This document shows, one piece after another, positions 1 through 8,895 of a stretch of DNA of 39,310 nt. The notes beneath the pieces are model-generated. The model saw only the letters and a program-made list of their open reading frames with translations. It was not told where the DNA came from and ran no database searches. A program made the translations under genes and the position numbers. Numbering within the stretch: position 1 is the first letter of the stretch; each line of letters opens with the position of its first letter. Source of the stretch: Spirochaeta sp. UBA5339 (GTDB lineage: Bacteria > Spirochaetota > Spirochaetia > DSM-2461); NCBI GenBank assembly GCA_002408085.1, contig DHQL01000021.1:29252-68561 (forward strand), given 5' to 3'.

Positions 1-1007
1 CCGCACACGGCACCACCCCCGCCTCTGTGGCCATGGCCGGCTATCAGGCCGTTGAGGTACCCTCGGACGAGCGCGGAAACATTGACCTTGCCCGTCTGAA
101 GGAGCTCTGCGACGAAACCGTAGCGGGTATTATGATCACCAACCCCAACACCCTGGGCCTCTTCGAGGAGCAGATCCTCCAGGTTATCGAGACCATTCAC
201 GGCTGCGGCGGACTGGTTTACGGCGATGGGGCCAACCTCAACGCTATTATGGGAGTTGTCAAACCGGGAGACCTCGGTTTTGACGTGATGCACTTCAACC
301 TCCACAAGACCTTCAGCACCCCCCACGGAGGCGGAGGTCCCGGAGCAGGACCCGTCGGTGCTGGTGCAGCCCTGAAGAATTTTCTTCCCGGTCCCGTTGT
401 AGCTCTGGCTGCCGGCGGCAGCGCGGCAGGCGCATCAGCCGGGTCAGCCGATCCCGGCCAGAACCAGGCCGTTTACACCCTGGTTCAGCCCTCACAGTCC
501 ATCGGCCGCCTTAAGAGCTTCAACGGTAACTTCGGTGTTCTGGTCCGGGCCTACACCTACTTTATCACCATGGGCGGCAACGGCCTGAGGGATGCCTCTG
601 AGAACGCCGTCTTAAGCGCCAACTATCTGATGAGCCTGGTAAAGGATATTCTGCCCCCCTGGTACGAGCGCAGCTGTATGCACGAGTTCGTCACCTCCGC
701 ACAGAATCTGGCCGACGGCATCCACACTATGGACCTTGCCAAACGGCTTATCGACTACGGATTCCATCCCCCCACGGTCTACTTCCCCCTGATCGTTCCC
801 GAGGCCCTGATGGTGGAACCCACCGAGACAGAGAGTGTCGAGATTATCGATGCCTTTGCTGCGGCCTTAAGGAGCATTGTTCATGAGAGCGAGACAGACC
901 CCGAGCTTCTCCATGAAGCTCCTCACCGGGAGATGGTCTCCCGCCTTGACGAGGTTCTGGCTGTGAAAAAACCTGTTCTGAAGAGTATCAGAACAGAGAG
1001 ACTCTGA
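1..1007 (+). CDS. gcvPB: Glycine dehydrogenase (decarboxylating) subunit 2, 5'-truncated by the window
   Basis: This is the PLP-binding half of the split P-protein of the glycine cleavage system, which decarboxylates glycine and passes the aminomethyl group to lipoylated GcvH. The frame is open from the window edge. The first visible residues, AHGTTPASVAMAGY, are the conserved family segment, so the true start lies upstream; the GTG at 27 is internal. The PLP lysine is in HKTFSTPHGGGGPGAGP (AAG at 306-308). The C-terminal part carries the family motif QSIGRLKSFNGNFGVLVRAY. An Ala/Gly/Ser-rich stretch (about 400-465) interrupts the region after the PLP site and looks like a low-complexity insertion. 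About 335 residues are present out of the 470-500 usual for this subunit. The stop overlaps the convergent gene's stop by 20 bases, and no terminator is visible. Confidence 0.96.
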   Translation, partial: AHGTTPASVAMAGYQAVEVPSDERGNIDLARLKELCDETVAGIMITNPNTLGLFEEQILQVIETIHGCGGLVYGDGANLNAIMGVVKPGDLGFDVMHFNLHKTFSTPHGGGGPGAGPVGAGAALKNFLPGPVVALAAGGSAAGASAGSADPGQNQAVYTLVQPSQSIGRLKSFNGNFGVLVRAYTYFITMGGNGLRDASENAVLSANYLMSLVKDILPPWYERSCMHEFVTSAQNLADGIHTMDLAKRLIDYGFHPPTVYFPLIVPEALMVEPTETESVEIIDAFAAALRSIVHESETDPELLHEAPHREMVSRLDEVLAVKKPVLKSIRTERL

Positions 1008-2976
1008 TCTTCGAGATCTGACTGATCTTCCTGACGGGACACTGAAAGGGCTTGTCGGGAAGTTCGGTACCGATGAGAAGGGCGTCGGCCTCTTTCTGGT
1101 TCTCCAGCTTAAGGGGTACCACCCTGTGGGTGACAATATCGAAGTCGCCCTCGGGGAGGTTGATGTCCAGAACCCAGGCCCTGTTTCCGATAACAGACTG
1201 AATCATCCGCAGCTTGCCCTGGTAGTCCAGGCCCTTCACCTTGCGGATTCCTCCCTTCATCATTCCCTCGTCCAGCTGTTCTTCCATAAAGACAACGCCC
1301 CGGCGGATTCTCTCCTCCAGTTCAAATCTGTCCTCGGGAGCCATGGACTTGAAGCTCTCGGCCTTCTCAAGGAGGGGCTTCAGATGCTCGGGTTTCTCAT
1401 CGGGAAGCTCTTCGGGCTCTCCGGGTTCGGTGTGGTGAAAGAGGGGTTCCAGAACACGGTCCAGTTCCGTATAGCCGGCAGCGCCTGATGCGGCAGCGGG
1501 GGATTTTCTGATGTGGGGCACTGTTCTAATACCCAGATCCTCAAGGATCATCTCCCATTCGTTCCGGCTCTCCCGGGCCAGCAGAAAGATCCCCGGAGCC
1601 GGTTTGTCCAGTATGTAGGGATTAAGCCGTGTGCTCTCTTCAAGAACCGTTCTGCGGGATTCGTCCACCTGCAGCACAAGAGCATCCCAGAGTCGGCAGC
1701 TGTTGTACTCCTTCTCCCAGTCGGTGAGTGAGAAGTGGACGTTCTGGGAGAGGTCGATCATATAGCGTTCTTTCAGCTCCCTCTCCAGCTCCTCCAGCTT
1801 CATTCCGGTCTTCAGGTAGAAGGCGAATGAGCGGTCCGTCAGCTTCAGCTGGGCGAAGGAGTCGTAGCGCTCGGGCTCCAAACAGAGGGCCAGGGGCAGG
1901 CTGAAGGGAGTCTCGGGAGTCAGGTTTACATCAAAGGTGGCATGGAAGAAGGCCGATCCCGCAGGGGGAGGCACCGGGAAGGCCGCCAGACGGGGCAGCA
2001 TGGGGTGAAGGTAGTAGCAGCCGCTCTTATAAACCAGAAGATTGAAGATCTTCAGCCGTTTCACAAGGGCCGATTCCGGCAGAGGGAGAGTGCCCTTGTA
2101 GACGGCGTCCCCGATAATCCTGACCAGGGTGTAGAGGTCATCCTCTTCGATTCCCCTGTTGGCGGGAAGCTGGTTCAGGAGGGACTCCATAAAGTCCATG
2201 CCCCTGCAGCAGCTGCCCCTGTCGGGGGTGATCAGCTGTCCCCAGAGGGTCAGGAGCTGGCTCCGGCGGTCCAGGGCCGAGTAGCTTTTCAGGTTCTCCA
2301 TATGGAGGCCCTGATCCTTCAGGAGCTTCAGATCCCGAAGGGTATTCAGAAGAAGATGGAGTCCTTCGGACTCTCCCTTTGTAAAGATATCTATCGGATA
2401 GAGCCGGGCCAGGCTCTGGAGGAACTTCTTCTTAAGTGAGCCGTCGGTATTCCCGATGGGGCCCTCCCTGTGCACCAGTGAGAGGAAGCAGATCAGAAAA
2501 GATCCGTTCAACAGGGGCAGAGTGCCCGTCTCCGGGGGAAGGGAGGGGTGCAGGTCGTAGAGATGTCCGGGACTCAGGTCTTTTTTTATCTCATCAGGGA
2601 GGAGGGGGCTGCAGACAAGGCGGAAGCCCTGACGGCTTTTGCTGCCAAAGAGGAGGAGCCGTTCTTCAAGGCTGGTGACCCTCTTCTGTATCTCATGGGG
2701 AGTGAACCGGGAGGAGAAGAACTCCGTCAGAAAGGGGATGTCCGGCTGAGAGAACCACTGGACAGCGGAGAGGATCAGAATGTCCTCGCGGCTGATCATG
2801 CTGATCTGCCGCTGTTCATACTCGGGACGGGTGAGACGGGCCGCCAGTGTGTTTAAAAGGTCCGTCTTGTTATAGGGAGTGCTGACGCCTCCCAGGTAGT
2901 TGTTCATGAGTTCCATAAACACATCTTCCGGAAGTTCCCTTATCAGGGCATTCCACTCGTCCCGTTCTCTGCTCAC
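988..2976 (-). CDS. XPB-operon partner protein (helicase-associated, non-helicase)
   Basis: A 662-residue cytoplasmic protein with no signal peptide and no Walker motifs. It begins at a GTG that overlaps the stop of the XPB helicase gene (GTGA overlap at 2973-2976), so the two are translationally coupled. The N-terminal third (LPEDVFMELMNNYLGG, then a DLLNTLAARL helix and an ISREDILILSAVQW winged-helix-like segment) resembles the DNA-binding accessory regions found in bacterial proteins encoded beside XPB. The last 90 residues are basic and beta-rich (KGLDYQGKLRMIQSVIGNRAW). Position and coupling suggest it works with the helicase, perhaps in DNA repair or transcription-coupled remodelling. 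It is not the archaeal XPB partner Bax1 as far as I can see, because no nuclease motif was recognised. The function is inferred from context. Confidence 0.8.
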   Translation of the reverse strand: MSRERDEWNALIRELPEDVFMELMNNYLGGVSTPYNKTDLLNTLAARLTRPEYEQRQISMISREDILILSAVQWFSQPDIPFLTEFFSSRFTPHEIQKRVTSLEERLLLFGSKSRQGFRLVCSPLLPDEIKKDLSPGHLYDLHPSLPPETGTLPLLNGSFLICFLSLVHREGPIGNTDGSLKKKFLQSLARLYPIDIFTKGESEGLHLLLNTLRDLKLLKDQGLHMENLKSYSALDRRSQLLTLWGQLITPDRGSCCRGMDFMESLLNQLPANRGIEEDDLYTLVRIIGDAVYKGTLPLPESALVKRLKIFNLLVYKSGCYYLHPMLPRLAAFPVPPPAGSAFFHATFDVNLTPETPFSLPLALCLEPERYDSFAQLKLTDRSFAFYLKTGMKLEELERELKERYMIDLSQNVHFSLTDWEKEYNSCRLWDALVLQVDESRRTVLEESTRLNPYILDKPAPGIFLLARESRNEWEMILEDLGIRTVPHIRKSPAAASGAAGYTELDRVLEPLFHHTEPGEPEELPDEKPEHLKPLLEKAESFKSMAPEDRFELEERIRRGVVFMEEQLDEGMMKGGIRKVKGLDYQGKLRMIQSVIGNRAWVLDINLPEGDFDIVTHRVVPLKLENQKEADALLIGTELPDKPFQCPVRKISQISKIRVSLF

Positions 2977-4646
2977 AAGTCCTCCAATCCCAGGCTGATG
3001 GTGTATTTATATCCCTGTTCGGTCAGAAACTGCTGTCTGTTTGCCGCATACTGCTCCTCAACGGTGTACCGGGTGACCAGAGAGTAGAACCAGGAGTCCT
3101 TGTCCTTTGGTCTGAGGATTCTGCCCAGACGCTGGGCTTCCTCCTGCCGGCTTCCGAAGGTACCGGAGATCTGTATGGCCACCGACGCGTCGGGGAGGTC
3201 GATGGCGAAGTTGGCCACCTTGGATACAACGATGATCCTGGACTTCCCGGTGCGGAAGTCGTCGTAGATCTCCTCACGCTGGGCGTTGGGGGTCTTCCCT
3301 GTAATCAGAGGGGCCTTCAGGATCTTCGCCGCTTCCTGCAGCTGTTTCAGATACTGTCCGATAATCAGGATCGAGTCGTCGGGGTGGCGTTCGATCAGCT
3401 TTGTAACCAGCTCCATCTTCATCGGGTTCTCCGCGGCCAGACGGAACTTCAGCCTCTTGTCTGCCACGGCATAGCTGGTCTTCAGATCGTCGGGGAGGTC
3501 CATGCGGATCTCATGGCACCAGGCGGTGGCAATCCAGCCTCCCGCCTCCAGCTCCTTCCAGGGAACGTCGTAGCGTTTGGGGCCGACCAGGGAGAAGACA
3601 TCCTCTTCGGCGCCGTCCTCCCTGACCAGGGTGGCGGTAAGGCCCAGACGGCGGACCGCCTGAATCTCGGCTGTAACACGGAAGACCGGGGCGGGAAGCA
3701 GGTGGACCTCATCGTAGATGATCAGTCCCCAGTTGCCCTTGCGGAAGAGGGAGAAGTGCTCGTAAGGGCTCTCCTTGTCTTTCCGCCAGATCAGGATCTG
3801 GTAGGTTCCGATGGTGACCGGTTTGATATCCTTCCTCTCTCCGGTGTATTCGCCGATCATATCCTCGGTCAGGTCGGTCTTGTCCAGAAGCTCACGCTTC
3901 CACTGGTGTACGGCGGCCACATTGGTGGTCAGGATCAGGGTGTTGGTCTGGACCTGGCTCATGGCGGTCATACCGATAACAGTCTTTCCTCCCCCGCAGG
4001 GGACAACCACCGTACCGAATCCGGTGCCGGGTTTGTTGTTTCCGATAAAGGATTTGACCGCGTCCTCCTGGTAGTCCCTGATATGGAGCTCCTTGCCGCT
4101 GAGCATTGTCTCTCTCAGTTTTACGGGGCAGGGATCGCCGGTCTTCAGGGGTGCCAGGTCCTCAACGGGAAAACCGGCGCGGATCAGGTGGAGTTTGATG
4201 GTTCCCCGGTCCATAAGGCTGAAGAAAAACCCGCCCTCACCGGGGGTCAGATACTTTTTCAGGGTCTTCAGGTGGGCAATCTCCGTCAGGATCGCCTGGT
4301 CCGTGGACTTCAGGAAGAGAACCTCCTCGTCCTCGGTGGCATCGACCTTCAGAAGGCCGTAGCGGGAGATTGTGGACCGGACAAAGTAGGTCACGTTCTC
4401 GGGCACCGGAAAGCGGGAGTTCTCGGTAAGGGCGGTGATGATCTCCTCCTCACTTATTCCTGCGGAAGCGGCGTTCCAGAGGGAGAGGGGAGTCATGCGG
4501 TATGTATGTATATGTTCGGGAGACTTTACCAGTTCTGCAAAGGGGGATATCTCGGCCCGGGCTTTTTCAAAACCCGGGTTGTGAACATCCAGCAGCAGCG
4601 AGTGGTCTCCCTGAACGATAAGGGCCAATTGGGATGGATCAGTCAT
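2973..4646 (-). CDS. XPB/Ssl2-type superfamily 2 DNA helicase
   Basis: A 557-residue bacterial homologue of XPB, an ATP-dependent 3'-5' helicase/translocase. Residues 1-115 form the Helicase_C_3-like N-terminal domain typical of bacterial XPB (LIVQGDHSLLLDVHNPG, HIHTYRMTPLSLWNA). The motor follows, with Walker A PCGGGKT at about 216-222, the DEVH box at about 312-315, motif III RLGLTATLVREDG, and motif VI QRLGRILRPK near the C terminus. The start is taken as ATG at 4646 because MTDPSQLALIVQ matches the family N terminus. A TTG six bases upstream (4652) has an AAGG at Shine-Dalgarno distance, but those bases lie inside the spacer of a strong promoter (TTGAAA-N17-TAAAAT), so the message probably begins at or just before the ATG. 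The gene is co-transcribed with the partner gene downstream. Confidence 0.95.
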   Translation of the reverse strand: MTDPSQLALIVQGDHSLLLDVHNPGFEKARAEISPFAELVKSPEHIHTYRMTPLSLWNAASAGISEEEIITALTENSRFPVPENVTYFVRSTISRYGLLKVDATEDEEVLFLKSTDQAILTEIAHLKTLKKYLTPGEGGFFFSLMDRGTIKLHLIRAGFPVEDLAPLKTGDPCPVKLRETMLSGKELHIRDYQEDAVKSFIGNNKPGTGFGTVVVPCGGGKTVIGMTAMSQVQTNTLILTTNVAAVHQWKRELLDKTDLTEDMIGEYTGERKDIKPVTIGTYQILIWRKDKESPYEHFSLFRKGNWGLIIYDEVHLLPAPVFRVTAEIQAVRRLGLTATLVREDGAEEDVFSLVGPKRYDVPWKELEAGGWIATAWCHEIRMDLPDDLKTSYAVADKRLKFRLAAENPMKMELVTKLIERHPDDSILIIGQYLKQLQEAAKILKAPLITGKTPNAQREEIYDDFRTGKSRIIVVSKVANFAIDLPDASVAIQISGTFGSRQEEAQRLGRILRPKDKDSWFYSLVTRYTVEEQYAANRQQFLTEQGYKYTISLGLEDL

Positions 4647-4654
4647 AGCCAACT

Positions 4655-4683
4655 ATTTTACCTTTTTTAAGATAAGTTTTCAA
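4655..4683 (-). promoter_or_regulatory. Promoter of the XPB operon, leaderless type
   Basis: On the minus strand, -35 TTGAAA (4678-4683) is followed after exactly 17 bases by -10 TAAAAT (4655-4660). The ATG begins only 8 bases further (4646), so a normal start point would leave 0-3 bases of leader. The -35 directly abuts the stop codon of oppF (4684-4686), leaving no room for an opp terminator. Read-through from opp into the XPB operon is therefore possible. Confidence 0.65.
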
Positions 4684-5670
4684 TCAGCTTTCTTCTTGCT
4701 CCATGGGGAAATAGCAGGCAAGCCGCCTTTCACCGTCAATATCCTGCAGTTCCGGCAGCTTCAGGCACTTCTCCTCCCTCCGGGGACAGCGGTGGTAGAA
4801 GGGGCAGCCCTCCAGAGGCTGTGTTGAGTCGAAGGGCTCATAGGCTTCCAGTTCCAGAGCTTCGTTCATCCGGCTGGGGATGCTGTTGTAGAGGAGGTTG
4901 GTGTAGGGGTGGAGCCTCTTCTCTGCCATCAGTTTTGCAGGCGCCTCCTCGACGATCTTGCCCCTGTACATAACGCCGATGCGGTCGCAGAAGTAGGTTG
5001 TTACCGTCAGGTCATGGGCGATAAAGAGCATGGTCAGGTTGAATTTCTCCTTCAGCTCCAGAAGAAGGTTCAGGATCTGGCTCTGAATGGAGACATCAAG
5101 GGCCGAGACAACCTCGTCGCAGATCAGAAGCTCCGGTTTCATAATCAGGGCCCGGGCGATGGATATCCTCTGCCTCTGTCCTCCGGAGAAGTCCGCCGGG
5201 CGGCGGTCCAGGTCCTCGGCATTAAGACCGACGGTCTGCATCATCTCCTCGGCCTCTTTGCGGCCCTGCTCCTCTCCCGGCCATGCGGGAGACTGTCTGT
5301 ACCCCTCGGTCAGAATGGAGTAGATGGTCATCCGGGGGTTCAGGGAGCGGGCGGGGTCCTGGAAAACATACTTTACCCGGCTCCGGTAGTCGAAGAGTTC
5401 CTTCTTTTTCAGCTCACTCAGGCGGTGGCTGCCGCCATCGTTCTTATGGAAGATTACATCTCCCTCGTCGGCCTTGTACATCTGTACCGCCAGACGGGCC
5501 AGGGTGGTCTTGCCGCAGCCCGACTCACCCACAAGGCCGTAGGTCTCGCCCCTTTTCAGCTCGAAGGAGACGCCGTTGACGGCATAGACGAAGCGGCCGT
5601 ATTTGGCAAAGAGTCCCGCCTCAAGGGAGAAGCGGATTGAAAGGTCTTTCAGTTCAAGATGTGTGCTCAT
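4684..5670 (-). CDS. oppF: Oligopeptide ABC transporter ATP-binding protein OppF
   Basis: A 328-residue cytoplasmic ATPase of a peptide/nickel-class ABC importer. It has Walker A GESGCGKTT, Q-loop VFQDPARSLNPRM, signature SGGQRQRISIARAL, Walker B LLICDEVVSALD and H-loop FIAHDL. The C-terminal Opp/Dpp extension carries the cysteine cluster CPFYHRCPRREEKC, which in this family can bind an iron-sulfur cluster. The Walker B region reads DEVVSALD rather than DEPTSALD, a variant common in OppF. It starts with an ATGA overlap on oppD and is last in the operon. It should pair with OppD to power OppBC. Confidence 0.95.
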   Translation of the reverse strand: MSTHLELKDLSIRFSLEAGLFAKYGRFVYAVNGVSFELKRGETYGLVGESGCGKTTLARLAVQMYKADEGDVIFHKNDGGSHRLSELKKKELFDYRSRVKYVFQDPARSLNPRMTIYSILTEGYRQSPAWPGEEQGRKEAEEMMQTVGLNAEDLDRRPADFSGGQRQRISIARALIMKPELLICDEVVSALDVSIQSQILNLLLELKEKFNLTMLFIAHDLTVTTYFCDRIGVMYRGKIVEEAPAKLMAEKRLHPYTNLLYNSIPSRMNEALELEAYEPFDSTQPLEGCPFYHRCPRREEKCLKLPELQDIDGERRLACYFPMEQEES

Positions 5671-6740
5671 GATTTGGCTCCTCCCTTGGCATTATCAGCC
5701 GGCGCATCGGCTGAGCCGTCGACGGCAGGGTCGGCCCCGGCTTGTGCTGCCGGGCCGTCCAGCGGAAAGAGACAGCGGCGGCTTCTCTCTCCCTTCCGCT
5801 CCAGCTCGGGGATAGCCCTCCGGCACTCATCCTTTGCCCTGCTGCAGCGGGGGGCGAAGGGACAGCCCGGTTCCGGGTGGATCGGGTTGGGCACGGTTCC
5901 GGGAATGGTGTGGAGCTCGTGGCTGCTGTAGTGGGTCCCGAAGGCAGGGAGGGCGTGGAGCAGTCCCTGGCTGTAGGGGTGGGCCGGTGCCTTGTAGAGC
6001 TCGGCCGCCGGGGCCTCCTCCATAACAAGTCCTCCGTAGAGCACCAGTATCCGGTCGGCGATCCGGGCCACCAGGTCCAGGTCGTGGCTGATAAAGATGA
6101 TTCCCATACCCCTTTTCTTCCGCAGCTTCAGCAGAAGCTCCACAATCTGTGCCTGGATCGTCACATCCAGGGCGGTGGTGGGCTCGTCGGCAATCAGAAG
6201 CCGGGGGTTTCCCGCCAGGGCCAGGGCGATCATCACCCTCTGGAGCTGTCCCCCGGAAAACTGGTGGGGATAGCTCGACAGGCGCTCCTCGGGCTGGGGG
6301 ATCTGCACCTCCCTCATCAGCTCAATTGACCTGGCTCTCAGTTCTTCATCAGTTTCTGAAGGGTAGTGGAGGCGCAAGGTCTCCCTGAAGGTCTTCTCCA
6401 TGGAGTAGAGGGGGTCGAAGCTCCGCCCTGGCTCCTGGAAGATCATGGCGGTCTTTTCGCTTCGGAACTTCGGCAGTTCCTTCTTTTTATCAAGATCGAA
6501 TACAGAGCTGCCCTCAAAGTCGATGGCTCCCTCAATCTGTGCATACTCCGGGAGAAGGCGCATCAGGGCCTGTACGCTGACGCTCTTGCCGCTGCCTGAC
6601 TCTCCCACGATGCCGAGGATCTCTCCCTCCTCCATTGTATAACTAACTCCCCGCAGGGCCTTAAGAGCGCCCCGGCGAAGGGGAAATGTGACCTTAAGGT
6701 CATCGATTCTGACAAGTGTCTGTTTTGCAGTTTTGGTCAT
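5667..6740 (-). CDS. oppD: Oligopeptide ABC transporter ATP-binding protein OppD
   Basis: A 357-residue ATPase, partner of OppF. It has Walker A GESGSGKSVS, Q-loop IFQEPGRSFDPLY, signature SGGQLQRVMIALAL, Walker B LLIADEPTTALD and H-loop FISHDL. The Opp/Dpp C-terminal domain has the cysteine motif CPFAPRCSRAKDEC, then CLFPLD. The last 25 residues are an Ala/Asp/Gly-rich low-complexity tail not usual in OppD. The start codon overlaps the oppC stop by 4 bases and its own stop overlaps oppF by 4 bases, which indicates tight translational coupling. Confidence 0.95.
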   Translation of the reverse strand: MTKTAKQTLVRIDDLKVTFPLRRGALKALRGVSYTMEEGEILGIVGESGSGKSVSVQALMRLLPEYAQIEGAIDFEGSSVFDLDKKKELPKFRSEKTAMIFQEPGRSFDPLYSMEKTFRETLRLHYPSETDEELRARSIELMREVQIPQPEERLSSYPHQFSGGQLQRVMIALALAGNPRLLIADEPTTALDVTIQAQIVELLLKLRKKRGMGIIFISHDLDLVARIADRILVLYGGLVMEEAPAAELYKAPAHPYSQGLLHALPAFGTHYSSHELHTIPGTVPNPIHPEPGCPFAPRCSRAKDECRRAIPELERKGERSRRCLFPLDGPAAQAGADPAVDGSADAPADNAKGGAKS

Positions 6741-7804
6741 CTCAGGCCTCCCTTGTCGCTGTGGTAGGGATCAAGGTAGTCCCGCAGGAGGTCTCCCAGA
6801 AAGTTGAATGCCAGGGTGGTGACCAGGAGGAAGAGTCCCGGGATCAGGAACCAGGGGAAGTTTCTCAGATTGCTCAGGGTGGAGATCTCCCTGTTGATCA
6901 GGCTTCCCCAGCTGACCGCCGGGTCAACGATTCCGAGGCCCAGATAGCTTAAGACCGTCTCACCCAGGATAAATCCCGGTATTCCCAGGGCAATGCTGAC
7001 AATAATAATGGAGGACATCTGGGGGATGATCTGACGGAAGATTATCTTCAGCGTCGGTATCCCCTCTAACACGGCGTTGGAGATAAAGTCCTCCCGCTTG
7101 ATGCTGTGAACCATACCCCTGATCAGCCTTGCGCTGCCGGGCCATCCTACAAAACTGAGAATCACGGTAATCACCATATAGGACTGACCGCTTGTCATCC
7201 CCCTGGAGAGGATGGACCTCAGGAAGAGGATCAGATAGAGACCCGGCACCAGGATAAAGAACTCGGAGAACCGCATAATCAGCCAGTCCACCCGGCCGCC
7301 GTAGAACCCTGCAAGGCCTCCGAAGGTTATGGCCAGGGTCATACTGATGGCAATACCTATAAAACCGATGGTGAGACTGATCCGGCTTCCGTAGAGTATT
7401 CTTGAAAAAAGATCTCTTCCGAGGTTGTCGGAGCCCATAAGAAAGACAGGGGTATCAGGGTCTTCCATTCCGAAGAGGTGTCTCTCCATGGGAATCAAAC
7501 CCCAGAGCTTGTAGGGCTCCCCCTTTACAAAAAACTTCACCCGCTGGCTGCTGCCTTTGATGCGGGCATACTTCCAGGTGATCTCGTTGATCACCGCGCG
7601 CTCCTGTACCTGGGGGCCGAAACCGAGGCCGGAGCTGTACCAGCTTACCGCGGGGGGGTGGAAGCTCTTGTCGGGAAAGCTTGTTCCCGGGCTGTAGGGG
7701 GCGATAAACTCCGCAAAGATCATCATCAGGTAGAGGAGTATCAGAACAATGACCGAAATCAGTGAGACCGGTCTGTAGAGCAGTGCTTTTAAAAAACCTT
7801 TCAT
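6737..7804 (-). CDS. oppC: Oligopeptide ABC transporter permease OppC
   Basis: A 355-residue inner-membrane permease. A first membrane segment (residues 15-35) is followed by a large extracytoplasmic domain of about 100 residues, as in OppC/DppC. The core has five further hydrophobic segments with the conserved MGSDNLGRDLFSRILYGSRISL motif region and the EAA-loop equivalent around REDFISNAVLEGIPTLKIIFRQIIP, which contacts the ATPases. The extracytoplasmic domain between the first two membrane segments is longer than in E. coli OppC. It is coupled to oppB and oppD by 4-base overlaps. Confidence 0.93.
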   Translation of the reverse strand: MKGFLKALLYRPVSLISVIVLILLYLMMIFAEFIAPYSPGTSFPDKSFHPPAVSWYSSGLGFGPQVQERAVINEITWKYARIKGSSQRVKFFVKGEPYKLWGLIPMERHLFGMEDPDTPVFLMGSDNLGRDLFSRILYGSRISLTIGFIGIAISMTLAITFGGLAGFYGGRVDWLIMRFSEFFILVPGLYLILFLRSILSRGMTSGQSYMVITVILSFVGWPGSARLIRGMVHSIKREDFISNAVLEGIPTLKIIFRQIIPQMSSIIIVSIALGIPGFILGETVLSYLGLGIVDPAVSWGSLINREISTLSNLRNFPWFLIPGLFLLVTTLAFNFLGDLLRDYLDPYHSDKGGLR

Positions 7805-8895
7805 TTGCTGGAGTACCTTATTCTGGGATCGACGAGGGCAAGAAGTATATCCGCCAGAACCATTCCTAGAAGGACGAGGAAGGAGGTGAACATCAGGTTT
7901 GCCAGAACCAGGTAGATGTCCTCCTGCAGAACCGCCTCATACATAAGCCGCCCGATTCCGGGGTAGGAGAAGATGATCTCCAGGATAAGGGAACCCGAGA
8001 AGAGGCTGGCCAGAAGGTTGGCGCTGCTGGTGATATAGGGGTTCAGGGTGTTCCGGAAGGCGTGGGCAAAGTAGACCCGCTTTTCCGCGATACCCCGGGC
8101 CCTGAGGGCGGTGATATAGGGCTGTCCGAGCTGGTCGAGCATGGTGGCCCGGATCATCCTCATGGTTCCGCCGATGCCGCCCAGAAAGGCGCCGATCAGG
8201 GGGAGGGTGATATGGTGCATGTAGCTGAACACAAAGCGCCCGGGATCTTCTGAGAAGGGAAAGCCCGGATAGGCGGTGACCGGAAAGAGCCCTGTTACCG
8301 CAGCGAAGAGCTGCAGCAGTATCAGCAGCAGAAGGCCGGGGAAGGAGTGGAGGAAGAGGGCCACAAAGGTGGCCGCCAGGTCCGTCCTCGTCCCCACCTT
8401 GCTGGAAAAGTAGATCCCCAGGGCAAAGGAGATAAAGGTCAGCATAAAGAGGGAGATCAGGTTGAGAAGGATGGAGTTGAAGATCCTTGTCTTGATCAAA
8501 TAGAGGATCGGCGCCCTGCTGATCATGGAGGTTCCAAGGTCACGGTCCACAAAAACCTGCTTGAGCCAGTGCATGTACTGCACATAGAAGGGGCGGTCCA
8601 GACCCAGTTCCGCCCGCATGGCGGCCATCCGCTCTTCAGAGTATTCCAGGTCCCTGCTGACTGCGTTGCTGCCGCCGCCTGCAGGTCCCTGACCACCCTC
8701 ATTCAGAAGCTGAGCCTGTACATGTTTTTCAACAATGTCCCCGGGTGCCAGCTCCATGAGGCCGAAGACGGCAAAGCCCAGGATAAAGAGGATCACAATC
8801 ATCGAGGCAAAGCGTCCGGTGATAAAGTAGAGCAGGGGGTGTTTTCCTCTGGTCTTGTAGACCAGAGACATCAGTGACCGGTAGAGGTTTTTCAT
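7801..8895 (-). CDS. oppB: Oligopeptide ABC transporter permease OppB
   Basis: A 364-residue inner-membrane permease. The N-terminal membrane helix (about 23-45) leads into ELAPGDIV and, after a Gly-rich stretch (GGQGPAGGGSNAVS), the conserved LGLDRPFYVQYMHWL segment. Five more hydrophobic segments follow. The EAA loop is present as TALRARGIAEKRVYFAHAFRNTLNP. The C terminus ends with LADILLALVDPRIRY, a standard OppB/DppB ending. Overlaps of 4 bases link it to oppA and oppC. The Gly-rich insertion replaces a short loop in homologues. Confidence 0.94.
   Translation of the reverse strand: MKNLYRSLMSLVYKTRGKHPLLYFITGRFASMIVILFILGFAVFGLMELAPGDIVEKHVQAQLLNEGGQGPAGGGSNAVSRDLEYSEERMAAMRAELGLDRPFYVQYMHWLKQVFVDRDLGTSMISRAPILYLIKTRIFNSILLNLISLFMLTFISFALGIYFSSKVGTRTDLAATFVALFLHSFPGLLLLILLQLFAAVTGLFPVTAYPGFPFSEDPGRFVFSYMHHITLPLIGAFLGGIGGTMRMIRATMLDQLGQPYITALRARGIAEKRVYFAHAFRNTLNPYITSSANLLASLFSGSLILEIIFSYPGIGRLMYEAVLQEDIYLVLANLMFTSFLVLLGMVLADILLALVDPRIRYSSK

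Noticed and set aside
3384..4670. Long plus-strand open frame of about 428 codons opposite the XPB helicase
   Set aside because: It lies antisense to a clear XPB gene with all helicase motifs, has no recognisable domain and is explained by GC-biased third positions.
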